DNA of 64,000 nucleotides from Burkholderiales bacterium LSUCC0115 (GCA_009646425.1 WJBW01000001.1:330547-394546); one strand, 5' to 3'; numbered from the stretch's first letter, positions 15,974 to 24,624 are shown. Numbers and translations: made by a program. Notes: a model not told the origin generated them from the letters alone.

Positions 15974-16912
15974 TTAAACGGGGACCGATGTACGTGATTG
16001 CCTAAGGACGTTTAGCACATTCCCTACTGAGGCAACACCCATCTTGGTATAGGCGTCTGCGGTGACACCGCCGATATGTGGGGTCAATAGAATTCTTGGC
16101 TCTTGATGAAAGTCATGGGACGGCAACATTGGCTCCACATGGAAACTATCAAGCCCAGCGGAGGAGAGCTGTCCTGACCGGACAGCCTCAAGCAACGCAC
16201 CTTCGTCAATGAGCCCGCCTCTTGCGGTATTCACGAGAATTGCACCTCGCTTTAAGGATGCGAGTGTCCCCGCATTGATGAAATTACGATTTTCATCAGT
16301 CAGGGGGCAGTGGAGCGAGACGACATCAGAATTACTGAGTAGGTCCGGCAACGTGACCAATTCGATGTAGTCTGGCAATGGACTGGCATATGGATCGAAG
16401 CCCAATACTCGCATGTTCATTGCATGTGCAATTGCCGCAAAACGCCGCCCAATTGCGCCAAGGCCAACGACTCCCACCACGCGCCCATCTAACTCTATGC
16501 TCTTGTGTGTCGCCTTATCCCAGTGTCCAGCGCGCATCCTTGCATCGAGGCCAACAATTGATTTTGCGCAGGCCAGCATCAATGCAACAGCATGTTCAGC
16601 TACGGCTGCAGCATTGGCGCCGACAGCCGCCGTCACCTGAATTCCCCGCTCGTTTGCGGCTTCTTTATCGATCGTATCGGTACCACTCCCATGCTTTGAA
16701 ATCACGCGCAGATTTGGAGAGGCATCCATTGCTTGGTAACCGACTTTTCCATAGCGGACAATGATGGCAACAGGATTGTGGTCGCCGCAAAGACGGACAA
16801 TGTCATCTTCAGATGGAGTCTTACCAGCGAACACCACATTAAATTCAGTAAGCAATGACATTGCCTCTGGTGCAAGATCAGCTGCTGTTACCAAAATCAC
16901 TGGCTTGCTCAA
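15974..16912 (-). CDS. D-2-hydroxyacid dehydrogenase (SerA/hydroxypyruvate-reductase-like)
   Basis: 312 residues starting at TTG 16912, whose last bases overlap the TGA of the upstream RraA-like gene (TTGA), so translation is probably coupled. The NAD-binding motif GLGAIGRRFA lies in the centre. Catalytic residues are seen as the Arg in NTARGGLIDEGAL, the Glu in DSFHVEPM and the His in LLTPHIGG. This family oxidises or reduces 2-hydroxy/2-oxo acids such as phosphoglycerate, glycerate or hydroxypyruvate. With an RraA-type lyase and a carboxylate importer it probably processes an imported hydroxy-acid; the exact substrate is unknown. Confidence 0.9.
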   Translation of the reverse strand: MSKPVILVTAADLAPEAMSLLTEFNVVFAGKTPSEDDIVRLCGDHNPVAIIVRYGKVGYQAMDASPNLRVISKHGSGTDTIDKEAANERGIQVTAAVGANAAAVAEHAVALMLACAKSIVGLDARMRAGHWDKATHKSIELDGRVVGVVGLGAIGRRFAAIAHAMNMRVLGFDPYASPLPDYIELVTLPDLLSNSDVVSLHCPLTDENRNFINAGTLASLKRGAILVNTARGGLIDEGALLEAVRSGQLSSAGLDSFHVEPMLPSHDFHQEPRILLTPHIGGVTADAYTKMGVASVGNVLNVLRQSRTSVPV

Positions 16913-17607
16913 AGCGCCTCTCCCTGCCCTATCACGCCAGCAGCTCTGAGGGCACCATCGAGCCACGTGGGTCTAAGAGCCTTACGACTCTTGATGTCGG
17001 ATATTCTTTTTGTTTCCGAATCAACTTTTTGGACTGCTAGTTCCAGTATGGATGGGACCTTGGCCCGCTCAATGACTGTGACTCCATCCGCATCGCCAAC
17101 GACGAGATCGCCGGGCGACACAGTTACTCCGCCAATTGAGATGGGGTGGTTTACCCGTCCGGGTACGTTTTTGGTTGGTCCGTTGGGATTCAGCCCAGCG
17201 GCAAACATAGGAAAACCTAGGTCACAAATGGCAGAAAAATCTCTGACGGCTCCATCAATCACAACAGCAGCTACTCCAAGCGCCACGCATTGTTGGGACA
17301 TAATTTCTCCCATTAAGGCGCTGGACAAGTCGCCTTTCCCGTCAACAACAATTACATCGCCCGGCTTTGCAATTGCCATTGCGGCATGAATCATTAGATT
17401 GTCCCCTGGTCTCACCTCTACCGTTAGGGCTGGTCCCGCAAACCTCATCTCAGGCGATAGAGGTGAGATACGCCCGCTCAGCCCACCTCTGCGTCCTGCA
17501 ACATCCGCAAGAATTGACGATGGAAACTGCGCCGCCCGATCTACCAGCGACTTCTCAGTTCGCTCGAAATCCTTTACAAAATCTGGCAACACATCAACTG
17601 AGATCAT
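16909..17607 (-). CDS. RraA-family aldolase/decarboxylase-like protein, module B
   Basis: 232 residues, family-complete. It has the Gly-rich and catalytic segments GDVIVVDGKGDLSSALMGE and VAAVVIDGAVRDFSAI (the RD pair binds carboxylate and metal) and the C-terminal GDLVVGDADGVTVIE. It is closer in wording to 4-carboxy-4-hydroxy-2-oxoadipate aldolase/oxaloacetate decarboxylase proteins than to the RNase E inhibitor. It lies between tctA (19 bp upstream) and the dehydrogenase gene (4-bp overlap), so the three are co-transcribed. It is the second RraA-type gene on the island and clearly diverged from the module A copy. Confidence 0.87.
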   Translation of the reverse strand: MISVDVLPDFVKDFERTEKSLVDRAAQFPSSILADVAGRRGGLSGRISPLSPEMRFAGPALTVEVRPGDNLMIHAAMAIAKPGDVIVVDGKGDLSSALMGEIMSQQCVALGVAAVVIDGAVRDFSAICDLGFPMFAAGLNPNGPTKNVPGRVNHPISIGGVTVSPGDLVVGDADGVTVIERAKVPSILELAVQKVDSETKRISDIKSRKALRPTWLDGALRAAGVIGQGEAL

Positions 17608-17626
17608 TCACCCACTCCCTTGTTAG

Positions 17627-19138
17627 TTAATCGTTGTCTGAGCTATCTATGACTGTCTTTCGTCTCATCCGAACGGCTGGCATCACCATCAGAACTAGCA
17701 ACCCGAATGTCACGCTAAGAAATGCCAGGCTTATGGGACGTGAGACAAAGACAGAGAAGTCGCCGTTGGACATCAAAAGTGCTCGCCTCAAGTTTTCTTC
17801 AAGCATCGGACCCAAGACGTATCCGAGTATCAGCGGGGCTGGTGGGCAGCCTAAGCGTGAAAATATGTACCCAAAAACGCCAATTAGCGCACACAGGTAG
17901 ACGTCCATTGCACTGTTGTTGAGGCTGTAATTTCCCACTGCAGCAAACATCAAAATTGCCGGGTAAAGCCATCTGTAGGGAACCTGCGTTAAACGGGCCC
18001 ATATGCCAACCAAAGGGAGGTTTAGAACAAGCAAGAGAACGTTTCCAATGAACATACTCGCCACCAGCCCCCAGAAGAGCTCTGGTTTTGAGGTCATGAC
18101 ATCCGGACCCGGCTGTATTCCCTGCATTGTTAGGGCCCCCAACATCAGAGCCATAACCGCAGTGGCTGGAATTCCCAACGTCAAGGTTGGTATGAAGTGA
18201 GTTTGGGCCGCTGCATTATTCGCAGCCTCTGGAGCAGCAACGCCTTCAATGGCTCCCTTGCCGAATCGCGATGGGTCTCTAGAAATTTTCTTTTCCAACA
18301 TGTAGGCCGAAAATGATGCAATCGAAGCAGTCATTCCCGGCAGCGCCCCAAAGAATGAACCTAAAGCGGTTCCTCTTAGCGTCGGGGACATAGCCTGCTT
18401 CATGTCCTGCCAAGTTGGCATGAGATTTCCGACGTTCTTTGAAAACACCTCCACCTTTTCATTCGAACTCAAGTTCTGAACAATCTCTGCAACGGCAAAC
18501 AGGCCCACGGCGAGGACCGTGAAGCCAATTCCATCGAGCAATTCCGTTATTCCCAGCGTGTAGCGCGGCAGACCTGAAGTCACATCTGTACCGACCATTC
18601 CCAACAGCAACCCAACTACTACCATCGCTAATGCCTTGACTAAATCGCCATGGGCTAACACAGCAGAGAACACAAGCCCCATGAACATGAGTGAAAAGTA
18701 CTCTGCGGCCCCAAACTCCAGAGCCCATACTCCGACAAGTGGCCCTAGAGTCGCCACAATCACAGTCGAAATGATCCCAGCGACGAAGGATGCAACAGCA
18801 GCAGTTGCCAAAGCGGCTCCGGCACGCCCCTGCCTCGCCATCTGATAGCCATCAATAGCCGTTACAGCAGATGACACCTCACCGGGCATGTTGACCAATA
18901 TTGCAGTTGTTGAGCCACCGTATTGCGCACCATAGAAGATGCCGGCCAGCATGATCAGCGAGTTAACCGGTTCCAATCCAAATGTGATTGGCAAAAGCAT
19001 CGCAATCGTGACCAACGGACCGATACCAGGAAGTACACCGATCATCGTTCCGAGAAGCACACCAACGAAGCAGTAAGCGAGTGTTTTTAGGCTAAGAGCA
19101 ACCCCAAAACCAAGTGCCAGTCCGCTAAGGATTTCCAT
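17627..19138 (-). CDS. tctA: Tripartite tricarboxylate transporter large permease TctA
   Basis: 503 residues with about 12 membrane helices and typical TctA segments: GVLPGIGPLVTIAMLLPITFGLEP, GIFYGAQYGGSTTAILVNMPGE, FFGALPGMTASIASF and GVAAPEAANNAAAQTHFIPTLTLGIP. It forms the membrane channel for a carboxylate delivered by TctC. The start ATG at 19138 is 12 bp after the tctB stop. Transcription order is tctC-tctB-tctA-RraA-dehydrogenase. Confidence 0.95.
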   Translation of the reverse strand: MEILSGLALGFGVALSLKTLAYCFVGVLLGTMIGVLPGIGPLVTIAMLLPITFGLEPVNSLIMLAGIFYGAQYGGSTTAILVNMPGEVSSAVTAIDGYQMARQGRAGAALATAAVASFVAGIISTVIVATLGPLVGVWALEFGAAEYFSLMFMGLVFSAVLAHGDLVKALAMVVVGLLLGMVGTDVTSGLPRYTLGITELLDGIGFTVLAVGLFAVAEIVQNLSSNEKVEVFSKNVGNLMPTWQDMKQAMSPTLRGTALGSFFGALPGMTASIASFSAYMLEKKISRDPSRFGKGAIEGVAAPEAANNAAAQTHFIPTLTLGIPATAVMALMLGALTMQGIQPGPDVMTSKPELFWGLVASMFIGNVLLLVLNLPLVGIWARLTQVPYRWLYPAILMFAAVGNYSLNNSAMDVYLCALIGVFGYIFSRLGCPPAPLILGYVLGPMLEENLRRALLMSNGDFSVFVSRPISLAFLSVTFGLLVLMVMPAVRMRRKTVIDSSDND

Positions 19139-19150
19139 ATCAGCCCTTAA

Positions 19151-19606
19151 CTAGAAATCGGGAAACAGTTGGTAAGGAAGTCCCAAGCCGACCACAAAGA
19201 TTAGGACCGCCAATGAGCAGAGAGCGCACGTAAGTAGCAAGACCTCGGTCCTGCTTCCACGCTCGCCAGCCATCACGCTGATCAACGTCATCAAGATCAG
19301 TGCGGGAATCAGCCCGAGATGCTCCATAACCCAGCCAAAAGTCACCAGCGCAATGGACAGCAAAGAAAGAGGAATCCAACCCCAGTCACCGACGCGATCA
19401 CCGCTAGATTTGACTGCACGGAGGATCAGCACCCCACCCAAAGCAAGGAGTATCAGACTTAGAACCCGAGGAAAGAAGCCTGGACCCATCTCCTGAAGAG
19501 ATCCAAATGGATAGGACATCCCGAGAATGAGTCCAACCGCTCCGATAGCCATGAACAGAACCCCCGATAGGAAGTTCTGTTCACGAAGAAGATTCAGCGA
19601 GAACAC
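19151..19606 (-). CDS. tctB: Tripartite tricarboxylate transporter small subunit TctB
   Basis: About 151 residues from GTG 19606, 4 bp after the tctC stop. The frame is open further upstream to 19708, but that part lies inside tctC and is not hydrophobic. Four membrane helices are visible, with the family-typical MGPGFFPRVLSLILLALG segment after the first. It is the accessory membrane subunit between TctC and TctA genes. The start codon is a judgement because the ribosome site is weak. Confidence 0.87.
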   Translation of the reverse strand: MFSLNLLREQNFLSGVLFMAIGAVGLILGMSYPFGSLQEMGPGFFPRVLSLILLALGGVLILRAVKSSGDRVGDWGWIPLSLLSIALVTFGWVMEHLGLIPALILMTLISVMAGERGSRTEVLLLTCALCSLAVLIFVVGLGLPYQLFPDF

Positions 19607-19610
19607 CTTG

Positions 19611-20579
19611 TTAGTTCTTCTTGATACCCGCTGCTTCAATAACACCGGCCCACTTCTTGCGATCTGCAGCAAGCTCACGCGAGAATGGTCCCTGACCCAG
19701 AGGAACAAGACTACCGAGCCTCTCCACTACAGCGGGAGTCTTTAGGACTTTCTCGAACTCTGAGTCCAGTCTGGCCACAACTTGGTTTGGTGTATCCGCT
19801 GGGACAGCGATCCCCCACCAAGTTCCAGCCTGAAAATCAGGAAATCCAGACTCCGAAACGGTTGGTACATCCGGCCACAGGGGATGACGCTTGGATGATG
19901 TAACGGCAAGGGGGCGAAGTTGGCCTGATTTAACGGGACCTTTGGATGATTCTAGAGATGCAATGTAGAAAGAGGCTCTGCCACTGATCACATCTGGGAG
20001 TGCCTGACTAGTGCCCTTATAGGGGACGTGCTTATAGGAAACACCAGCGACTTTTTTGAAATACTCACCCGTCAAATGCGCAACAGTTGCATTGCCGGGA
20101 GAAGCAAAAAGGAGTGACCCTGGATTTTTCTTGGCTGCCGCCACAAGGTCGGCAAGAGTCTTGAATGGTGAATTTGCTCCAACTGTGATCGCCAAGGGGG
20201 ACGCTGTCACCAGCGTAATCGGCGTGAAGTCCTTTATCGGGTCATAGGGAAGCGCACTCATGAGAGATGGTGCAATCGCCATGTTGCTGTTTTGCCCCAG
20301 AACAACGGTGTAACCATCTGCTTTGGATTTGGCAGCGGCATCAAGGCCAATCGTGCCGCCTGCGCCGGGTTTATTTTCGACGACCACCTTCCACCCTGTT
20401 TGCTTGGCCAACTGATCTGCCAATACCCGTCCAACGATGTCAGTACCCCCACCCGGTGGAAACGGGACAATCAGCTTGATGGGCTTGTCTGGGTAGGTCT
20501 GCGAAATCGCTGAGTTGGTGAACCCAAGAGCTGCAAAGAGTGCAACCCCGCACAGAGATGAAAAAGCGCGTCTTTTCAC
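19611..20579 (-). CDS. tctC: Bug-family periplasmic binding protein TctC
   Basis: 322 residues with a signal peptide (MKRRAFSSLCGVALFAALGF..ISQ) and the Bug-family opening YPDKPIKLIVPFPPGGGTDIVGR, whose loop binds the ligand carboxylate. Further conserved segments are VENKPGAGGTIG and HVPYKGTSQALPDVISG. It is periplasmic and supplies TctAB. It is the first gene of the module B operon, divergent from the LysR gene with a 107-bp gap. Bug proteins bind many di- and hydroxycarboxylates, so the ligand is open. Confidence 0.94.
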   Translation of the reverse strand: MKRRAFSSLCGVALFAALGFTNSAISQTYPDKPIKLIVPFPPGGGTDIVGRVLADQLAKQTGWKVVVENKPGAGGTIGLDAAAKSKADGYTVVLGQNSNMAIAPSLMSALPYDPIKDFTPITLVTASPLAITVGANSPFKTLADLVAAAKKNPGSLLFASPGNATVAHLTGEYFKKVAGVSYKHVPYKGTSQALPDVISGRASFYIASLESSKGPVKSGQLRPLAVTSSKRHPLWPDVPTVSESGFPDFQAGTWWGIAVPADTPNQVVARLDSEFEKVLKTPAVVERLGSLVPLGQGPFSRELAADRKKWAGVIEAAGIKKN

Positions 20580-20642
20580 GTTGTGTCTCCTATATTTAAT
20601 TGAGCCTCTTTGGTGTGGCTTTTTGCACTATCAACGCGCACA

Positions 20643-20662
20643 ATTCATAATGTCTATTGAAT
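20643..20662. promoter_or_regulatory. Inverted repeat in tctC-LysR gap, candidate LysR site
   Basis: ATTCA-N10-TGAAT (20643-20647 and 20658-20662) plus the adjacent palindrome GAATATTC at 20668-20675 lie between the two divergent starts. Dyads of this shape (T-N11-A class) bind LysR-type regulators near their own gene. Confidence 0.4.
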
Positions 20663-20686
20663 AATTTGAATATTCTGATAAAAAAT

Positions 20687-21613
20687 GTGAATAATTTAGA
20701 TACCCGAGATCTTCGATATTTCGAAGCAATTGCCGCTACCGAGCACTTAGGAACGGCGTCCAGCCTAGTTTCACGATCCCAGCCTGCGATGACCAGTTGC
20801 ATCAAACGGCTTGAATCAGCGTTGGGAGTGGCACTGGTAGAGCGGGTCGGCCGTGGGATAACCCTTACTCCGGCTGGGCGGGTTTTGGCTGACCGAGCGA
20901 AGAAGCTTCGATCATCAGTTGAGGAGATCGTAAGAGAGATCGCAGACATTGAGACGGGTAAAAGTGGCCTCATCAAGCTCGGCGTGCTGCCGACATTGGC
21001 TAAATTTTTTCTGCCAACGATATGCAGAAAAATTCTCAGTGATGCGCCCAAAGCACAGATTCAAACAACAATCGCCCAAAATGACGTGCTGAGCCGCCTT
21101 CTCAGAGATCGAGAGGTCGACATGATTCTGACAATTGCTAGTCAGGAGACAGGAGACTATGTCAGCCATACAGTTTTAGAGGACGAAGCTGTCGTGATGG
21201 CCAGTCAGAGCCACCCGTTATTTCAGGAGAAACGGGTAACGCTGCAATCGCTCCTCAATCACCCTTGGGTTCTAGCGCCCCCAACCGTTGGCACGAGAAA
21301 GTGGATCGAGGGCGTTTTTCGAAAAAACAGCCTTCCCGGCCCAAACGTTCAAATCGAAACAAATCAGATCTTGATGATGCCGAACCTGATATGTGAGACA
21401 AATCTCTTAGCCTTTACCTCTCGGCTACACGTTACCCACCCTGAAGGGATTGCATTTTTGAGGGAGGTACCACTGACTGAAACAACCATGCCTAGAAAAT
21501 TTGATTTGGTGTATCGCGCTGAATCTTACCTCCCCCCCGTCGCCCAGCATCTAATAGAGCTCCTGAAAGTCGAAGGTCCAGAGCTTCTCGCGCGCCCGGG
21601 GGGATCCCTATAG
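20687..21613 (+). CDS. LysR-family transcriptional regulator
   Basis: 308 residues if GTG 20687 is the start; a TTG at 20657 would add ten. The N-terminal winged helix-turn-helix is LDTRDLRYFEAIAATEHLGTASSLVSRSQPAMTSCIKRLES..GVALVERVGRG in pieces, followed by the linker helix and two-lobed effector domain (SGLIKLGVLPTLAKFFLP onward). It is divergent from the tctC operon, the standard arrangement for a LysR activator that senses the imported acid or a metabolite of it. It is the last gene before repeat 3. Confidence 0.9.
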   Translation: MNNLDTRDLRYFEAIAATEHLGTASSLVSRSQPAMTSCIKRLESALGVALVERVGRGITLTPAGRVLADRAKKLRSSVEEIVREIADIETGKSGLIKLGVLPTLAKFFLPTICRKILSDAPKAQIQTTIAQNDVLSRLLRDREVDMILTIASQETGDYVSHTVLEDEAVVMASQSHPLFQEKRVTLQSLLNHPWVLAPPTVGTRKWIEGVFRKNSLPGPNVQIETNQILMMPNLICETNLLAFTSRLHVTHPEGIAFLREVPLTETTMPRKFDLVYRAESYLPPVAQHLIELLKVEGPELLARPGGSL

Positions 21614-21662
21614 TCCCTCTAAAAGATCTATGTTTTGCTAGGAGTGCAGTCGTCGGACTAAT

Positions 21663-21817
21663 CGTCCTGTTTCCGGACACCTCACCACCAGGCCCTGGTC
21701 TTCGACAGACCCTGGTCTTTGAGAAACCCGCGTCTCATGACTTAACTACTTTTTAACTACAGCGTCTTAGAGGACGGCTAAGTCATTGAACAAAATAAGG
21801 AATCAAAAACCGCTGGC
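21663..21817. other. Conserved right-end sequence of module B
   Basis: Gap-free counterpart of 15656-15810. The 66 bp between TTAAGTCA and TGTCCGG (minus strand) match at about two thirds of positions as aligned by eye, and the flanking 23-bp box is identical. The minus-strand frame reads LSHETR...RCPETGRLVRRLHS and then TAG, so if a gene is conserved it is very short. Confidence 0.6.
21742..21760 (+). promoter_or_regulatory. Paired TTAACTAC boxes at right end of module B
   Basis: TTAACTAC at 21742-21749 and 21753-21760, 11 bp apart and 76 bp before the tRNA repeat, exactly as at 15735-15753. Candidate integrase or directionality-factor sites. Confidence 0.5.
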
Positions 21818-21865
21818 GTCTTCACACGGCAGGGGTCACAGGTTCGAACCCTGTGCTGTCCACCA
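21818..21865 (+). repeat. Attachment-site repeat 3 (tRNA-Val 3' half), B/C junction
   Basis: Identical to the tRNA from 21820 to 21865 (46 bp through CCA); one mismatch at 21819 (GTC for GCC). It is preceded by GCTGGC, close to the GTTGGC before repeats 2 and 4. Confidence 0.87.
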
Positions 21866-21946
21866 ATCAATTCAATTACTTACCAGCCGCAAGTCGCCGG
21901 CTTATGCGTTTTTGTCCATCGCCTGTCCATCAGGAGACGCAAAACC

Positions 21947-22954
21947 GTGGCTTCCATCCGACGCAGAGGCAGTTCTTGGCAGGCTCGAATCACTCGACAC
22001 AACCAACCATCGCTAGCGAAGTCTTTTGACTCGAAAAGCGAGGCGTTGCGTTGGGCAAGGCAGATCGAGACTCAACTCGACGGCACATGACTTAGACCAA
22101 AACAGTCCGTACCCACATCAATCACGCTGGCGGAGGTACTAGAAAAGTATCGAGCAGAGGTGACCACCTATAAGCGTGGCCACCACTCAGAGACTTATCG
22201 AATCAAGGCAATTAGCAGGCATTGGCTGGGCAAGAAGCGGCTTCGAGATGTATCGAAGGACGATGTCTATGACTACCGAGAAGAACGACTCAAGTGCATT
22301 CAGCCGTCATCCCTAAGACGAGAATTAAACCTCTTGAGTCATGTTTGGAACACAGCAAAAGATGAATGGGGAATGCCACTTCCGAACAATCCGTTCACCA
22401 AGGTACCTCTACCCAGAATGCCTGCTAGCAGACAGCGTCGACTATCTGCCGAGGAGGAAGACCTACTTTTGAAGTCGCTAGGAACCCCAAAGAACCGATC
22501 AACAGAGCAGATTGTCCGGTTTGCGATTGCCACAGGCCTTCGGCGCTCAGAAATCCTCAGGCTCGAGTGGACTGACATAGACAAAGCAAGAAGGTGTCTC
22601 CATGTAAAAGACACTAAAAACGGATCATCAAGATGGATACCGATAATGGAGGAGGTTGCTGCTGTCCTTCGCAATCAACATGATTCACAGTCGAGTCGAG
22701 TGTTCCCAGTATCGGAAAACGCCTTAAAGCTGGCGTGGACTAGATCACTAAAGAAGGCAGGAATCTGTGACCTTCATTTCCATGACCTTAGGCATGAAGC
22801 ACTTTCTCGCTGGGCAGACCGCCTGAATGGAAACGTATTCAAACTGCGTCAAATATCTGGCCACAGAACCCTCACGATGGTGATGCGCTACGTGCATCCA
22901 ATACTGGATGAAACCTACTATGGCAACGCCTTTTCTTTATCCTCCTCCGCATAA
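21947..22954 (+). pseudogene. Tyrosine recombinase (integrase) interrupted by an in-frame TGA
   Basis: A GTG at 21947 with AGGAG at 21932-21936 opens a frame reading VASIRRRGSSWQARITRH, the arm-binding N terminus of phage-type integrases. A TGA at 22088-22090 stops it after 47 codons. The same frame continues to 22954 with an intact SAM-like domain and catalytic domain: Arg in ATGLRRSEILR, Lys in KDTKNGSS, HDLRH, GHRTL and Tyr in RYVHP. The downstream part could start at GTG 22160 (264 residues), which would lack the arm-binding domain. So there is no frameshift, only one nonsense codon, in the readthrough-prone context TGA-C. Function is doubtful, but not excluded if UGA is read through or the fragments associate. 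Confidence 0.85.
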
Positions 22955-22987
22955 TTTGCAGAGGAGGAAAGTTAGCTCTAGCACAGA

Positions 22988-24403
22988 CTACTTAAGAGTT
23001 GAAATATTCACCGTAGTTACAGCGAAAAATTCTCCATCTTGGATTCCTGCCGCCGCACCCTGGCAATGCGAACCAGCAGGCATTTGGCGGAAAGAGGCTA
23101 CGCTTCTGTTCTTCTCAAAGGCTTTGCTGCCGGCACCGAAGTAAAACTGTCCGCTCACACCAAGAAAGTCGCCAACGCTGACCTTTGCTAGCTCGTTATA
23201 CATCGGTGAGTTTTCAGCGATAGTTCCCAGAAACTGGGAAGCCGTATTTCCACATGCGTAGGAGCCAACTACGACGTCGCACGGTAGTTCAAACAAAACT
23301 GCAGCAGAGCCGTCGGATGCTTGCTTTACGCTTACCGCTCGGACGATCCAATTCTCGAAGGCCCCTTTCGGCAGAAGCGCAACGAGTCGCTGCTCTCTCT
23401 CACGCAATGCGATGTTTTCCTTAATTTGATTTTTTTCCGCTCGAGCCTTTGCAAACTGCTCTTTAAAGTTTCCAATCAAACGACAGAACTGATTCTGCTG
23501 AAAAGGAACACCAGACTTGTACATTGCCCAGTCTTCGCCTGTGCCGGTAGCTTTGTTGCCATAGCCTTCGTTGATAGTGGTGGTTCTGGACTTCATTTCG
23601 GCTCTGTTCGCAGTCATTCGATCATTAGTCGAATTGATCGCATCGACATTTCGACCAATCGCAGAGCGGTTATCGGCTATCCCACGGGAGTTGTCCGCTA
23701 TCCCACGGGAGTTGTCCGCTATCCCACGGGAGTTGTCCGCTATCCCACGGGAGTTGTCGGCAATACGAGAATTTGAATCACCGATTGCCTGCCTGTTTGA
23801 CGCAATACCCTGTTCATTGCGATCAATTCGGCCGCTATTTGCATCGATTCGACCCGCATTCTGTGCGATGGCACCCCGGTTGACAGCGATATCTGAGGTG
23901 TTCCTTGCAGTTTGAGGGTCACGTTGCGCAGTTCCGCCGCCAAGTGCCGCCGACAAAGTCTTCGCCTGCGAATCAGCAACCACTATTGAACAATTGCGCT
24001 TGCCTCTGCCCCACGTGTAAACAGATTCAAAAGTTACCGGCAAGGCTGAACTTGAATTTATCTTTACTGGCGAAAACTCGTTAACGTATTTAGATGTGCC
24101 GTCGGCCTTTTTCTCTTCGGAGTAGGAGGCGCCTTTGACCTCAATCTGACCACCTCTGTCGACCAGTTGGAAAATGACTGCGTTTCCGTCCCCAAATTTT
24201 CTTGCCAGACGGACACCGTCGCCGCCGGATACGCTACTCATCTCAAATGCCCAAGGCTTCTTCCAATTCGGCTTTGCCTCACCTTTAACATCATGGGCGG
24301 GGTCGCAGTTCACCTTTGCCGTCATAGCCGCTGATGCAGCCAAAGGCATTAGCCCACCGATAAACGCTACGACCAGCAATGGCTTGTTTTTGAAGTTCTT
24401 CAT
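22988..24403 (-). CDS. Secreted protein with heptad-repeat coiled-coil stalk
   Basis: 471 residues; AAGAAAGGGAG precedes the ATG at 24403. A signal peptide (MKNFKNKPLLVVAFIGG...ASA) is followed by an N-terminal domain to about residue 165. A stretch of about 15 heptads then follows, with Ile and Asn spaced four apart (NRGAIAQ NAGRIDA, then several exact NSRGIAD units), and a C-terminal globular domain with several Cys. Ile at a and Asn at d is the pattern of trimeric coiled coils such as autotransporter stalks and fibre proteins. No membrane anchor is visible. I do not recognise a named family, and the role is unknown. It is convergent with the integrase. Confidence 0.75.
   Translation of the reverse strand: MKNFKNKPLLVVAFIGGLMPLAASAAMTAKVNCDPAHDVKGEAKPNWKKPWAFEMSSVSGGDGVRLARKFGDGNAVIFQLVDRGGQIEVKGASYSEEKKADGTSKYVNEFSPVKINSSSALPVTFESVYTWGRGKRNCSIVVADSQAKTLSAALGGGTAQRDPQTARNTSDIAVNRGAIAQNAGRIDANSGRIDRNEQGIASNRQAIGDSNSRIADNSRGIADNSRGIADNSRGIADNSRGIADNRSAIGRNVDAINSTNDRMTANRAEMKSRTTTINEGYGNKATGTGEDWAMYKSGVPFQQNQFCRLIGNFKEQFAKARAEKNQIKENIALREREQRLVALLPKGAFENWIVRAVSVKQASDGSAAVLFELPCDVVVGSYACGNTASQFLGTIAENSPMYNELAKVSVGDFLGVSGQFYFGAGSKAFEKNRSVASFRQMPAGSHCQGAAAGIQDGEFFAVTTVNISTLK
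23676..23759 (-). repeat. Four tandem 21-bp repeats inside the coiled-coil gene
   Basis: The unit gctatcccacgggagttgtcc occurs four times head to tail (last copy with one change). On the coding strand each unit encodes one NSRGIAD heptad, so copy-number change adds or removes whole heptads without a frameshift. Confidence 0.92.
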
Positions 24404-24624
24404 ATCTCCCTTTCTTAGTTTTTCTAGAGTTTACTTATCTTAAGTTCTTATTTTTATATATATATTTTTACGAATATAAAATGGTCAATTACAACGGTTG
24501 TGACGACCTAGGAATTGGCTTTAAATGCACGCTGTAGCGGCGTGCGCTTTCCGAATGACCGCCGATCTACAAAGCACCTATTTCCAATACCGGTGCTACA
24601 GCAGCCACCCAGCCCTATTCAATT

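Larger units (their letters stand above)
15859..21865. mobile_element. Island module B: hydroxyacid/TctABC cassette between repeats 2 and 3
   Basis: Six genes (hydroxyacid dehydrogenase, RraA-like, tctA, tctB, tctC and a divergent LysR regulator) lie between two tRNA-Val fragments. No recombinase is present. Inverted copies of the arm-like box occur just inside its left end and direct copies near its right end. The DNA looks more A+T-rich than the flanking chromosome. Likely a non-autonomous element moved by an integrase supplied in trans; this is inference. Confidence 0.65.

Noticed and set aside
23676-23759. CRISPR-like short repeats
   Set aside because: The 21-bp units are directly tandem with no spacers and encode a heptad within a long ORF.
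24527-24545. Hairpin GCACGC/GCGTGC in the gap 24404-24624 as a terminator or small RNA
   Set aside because: Short stem, no T-run and no promoter I can defend; the rest of this gap is A+T-rich and holds nothing else I can support.
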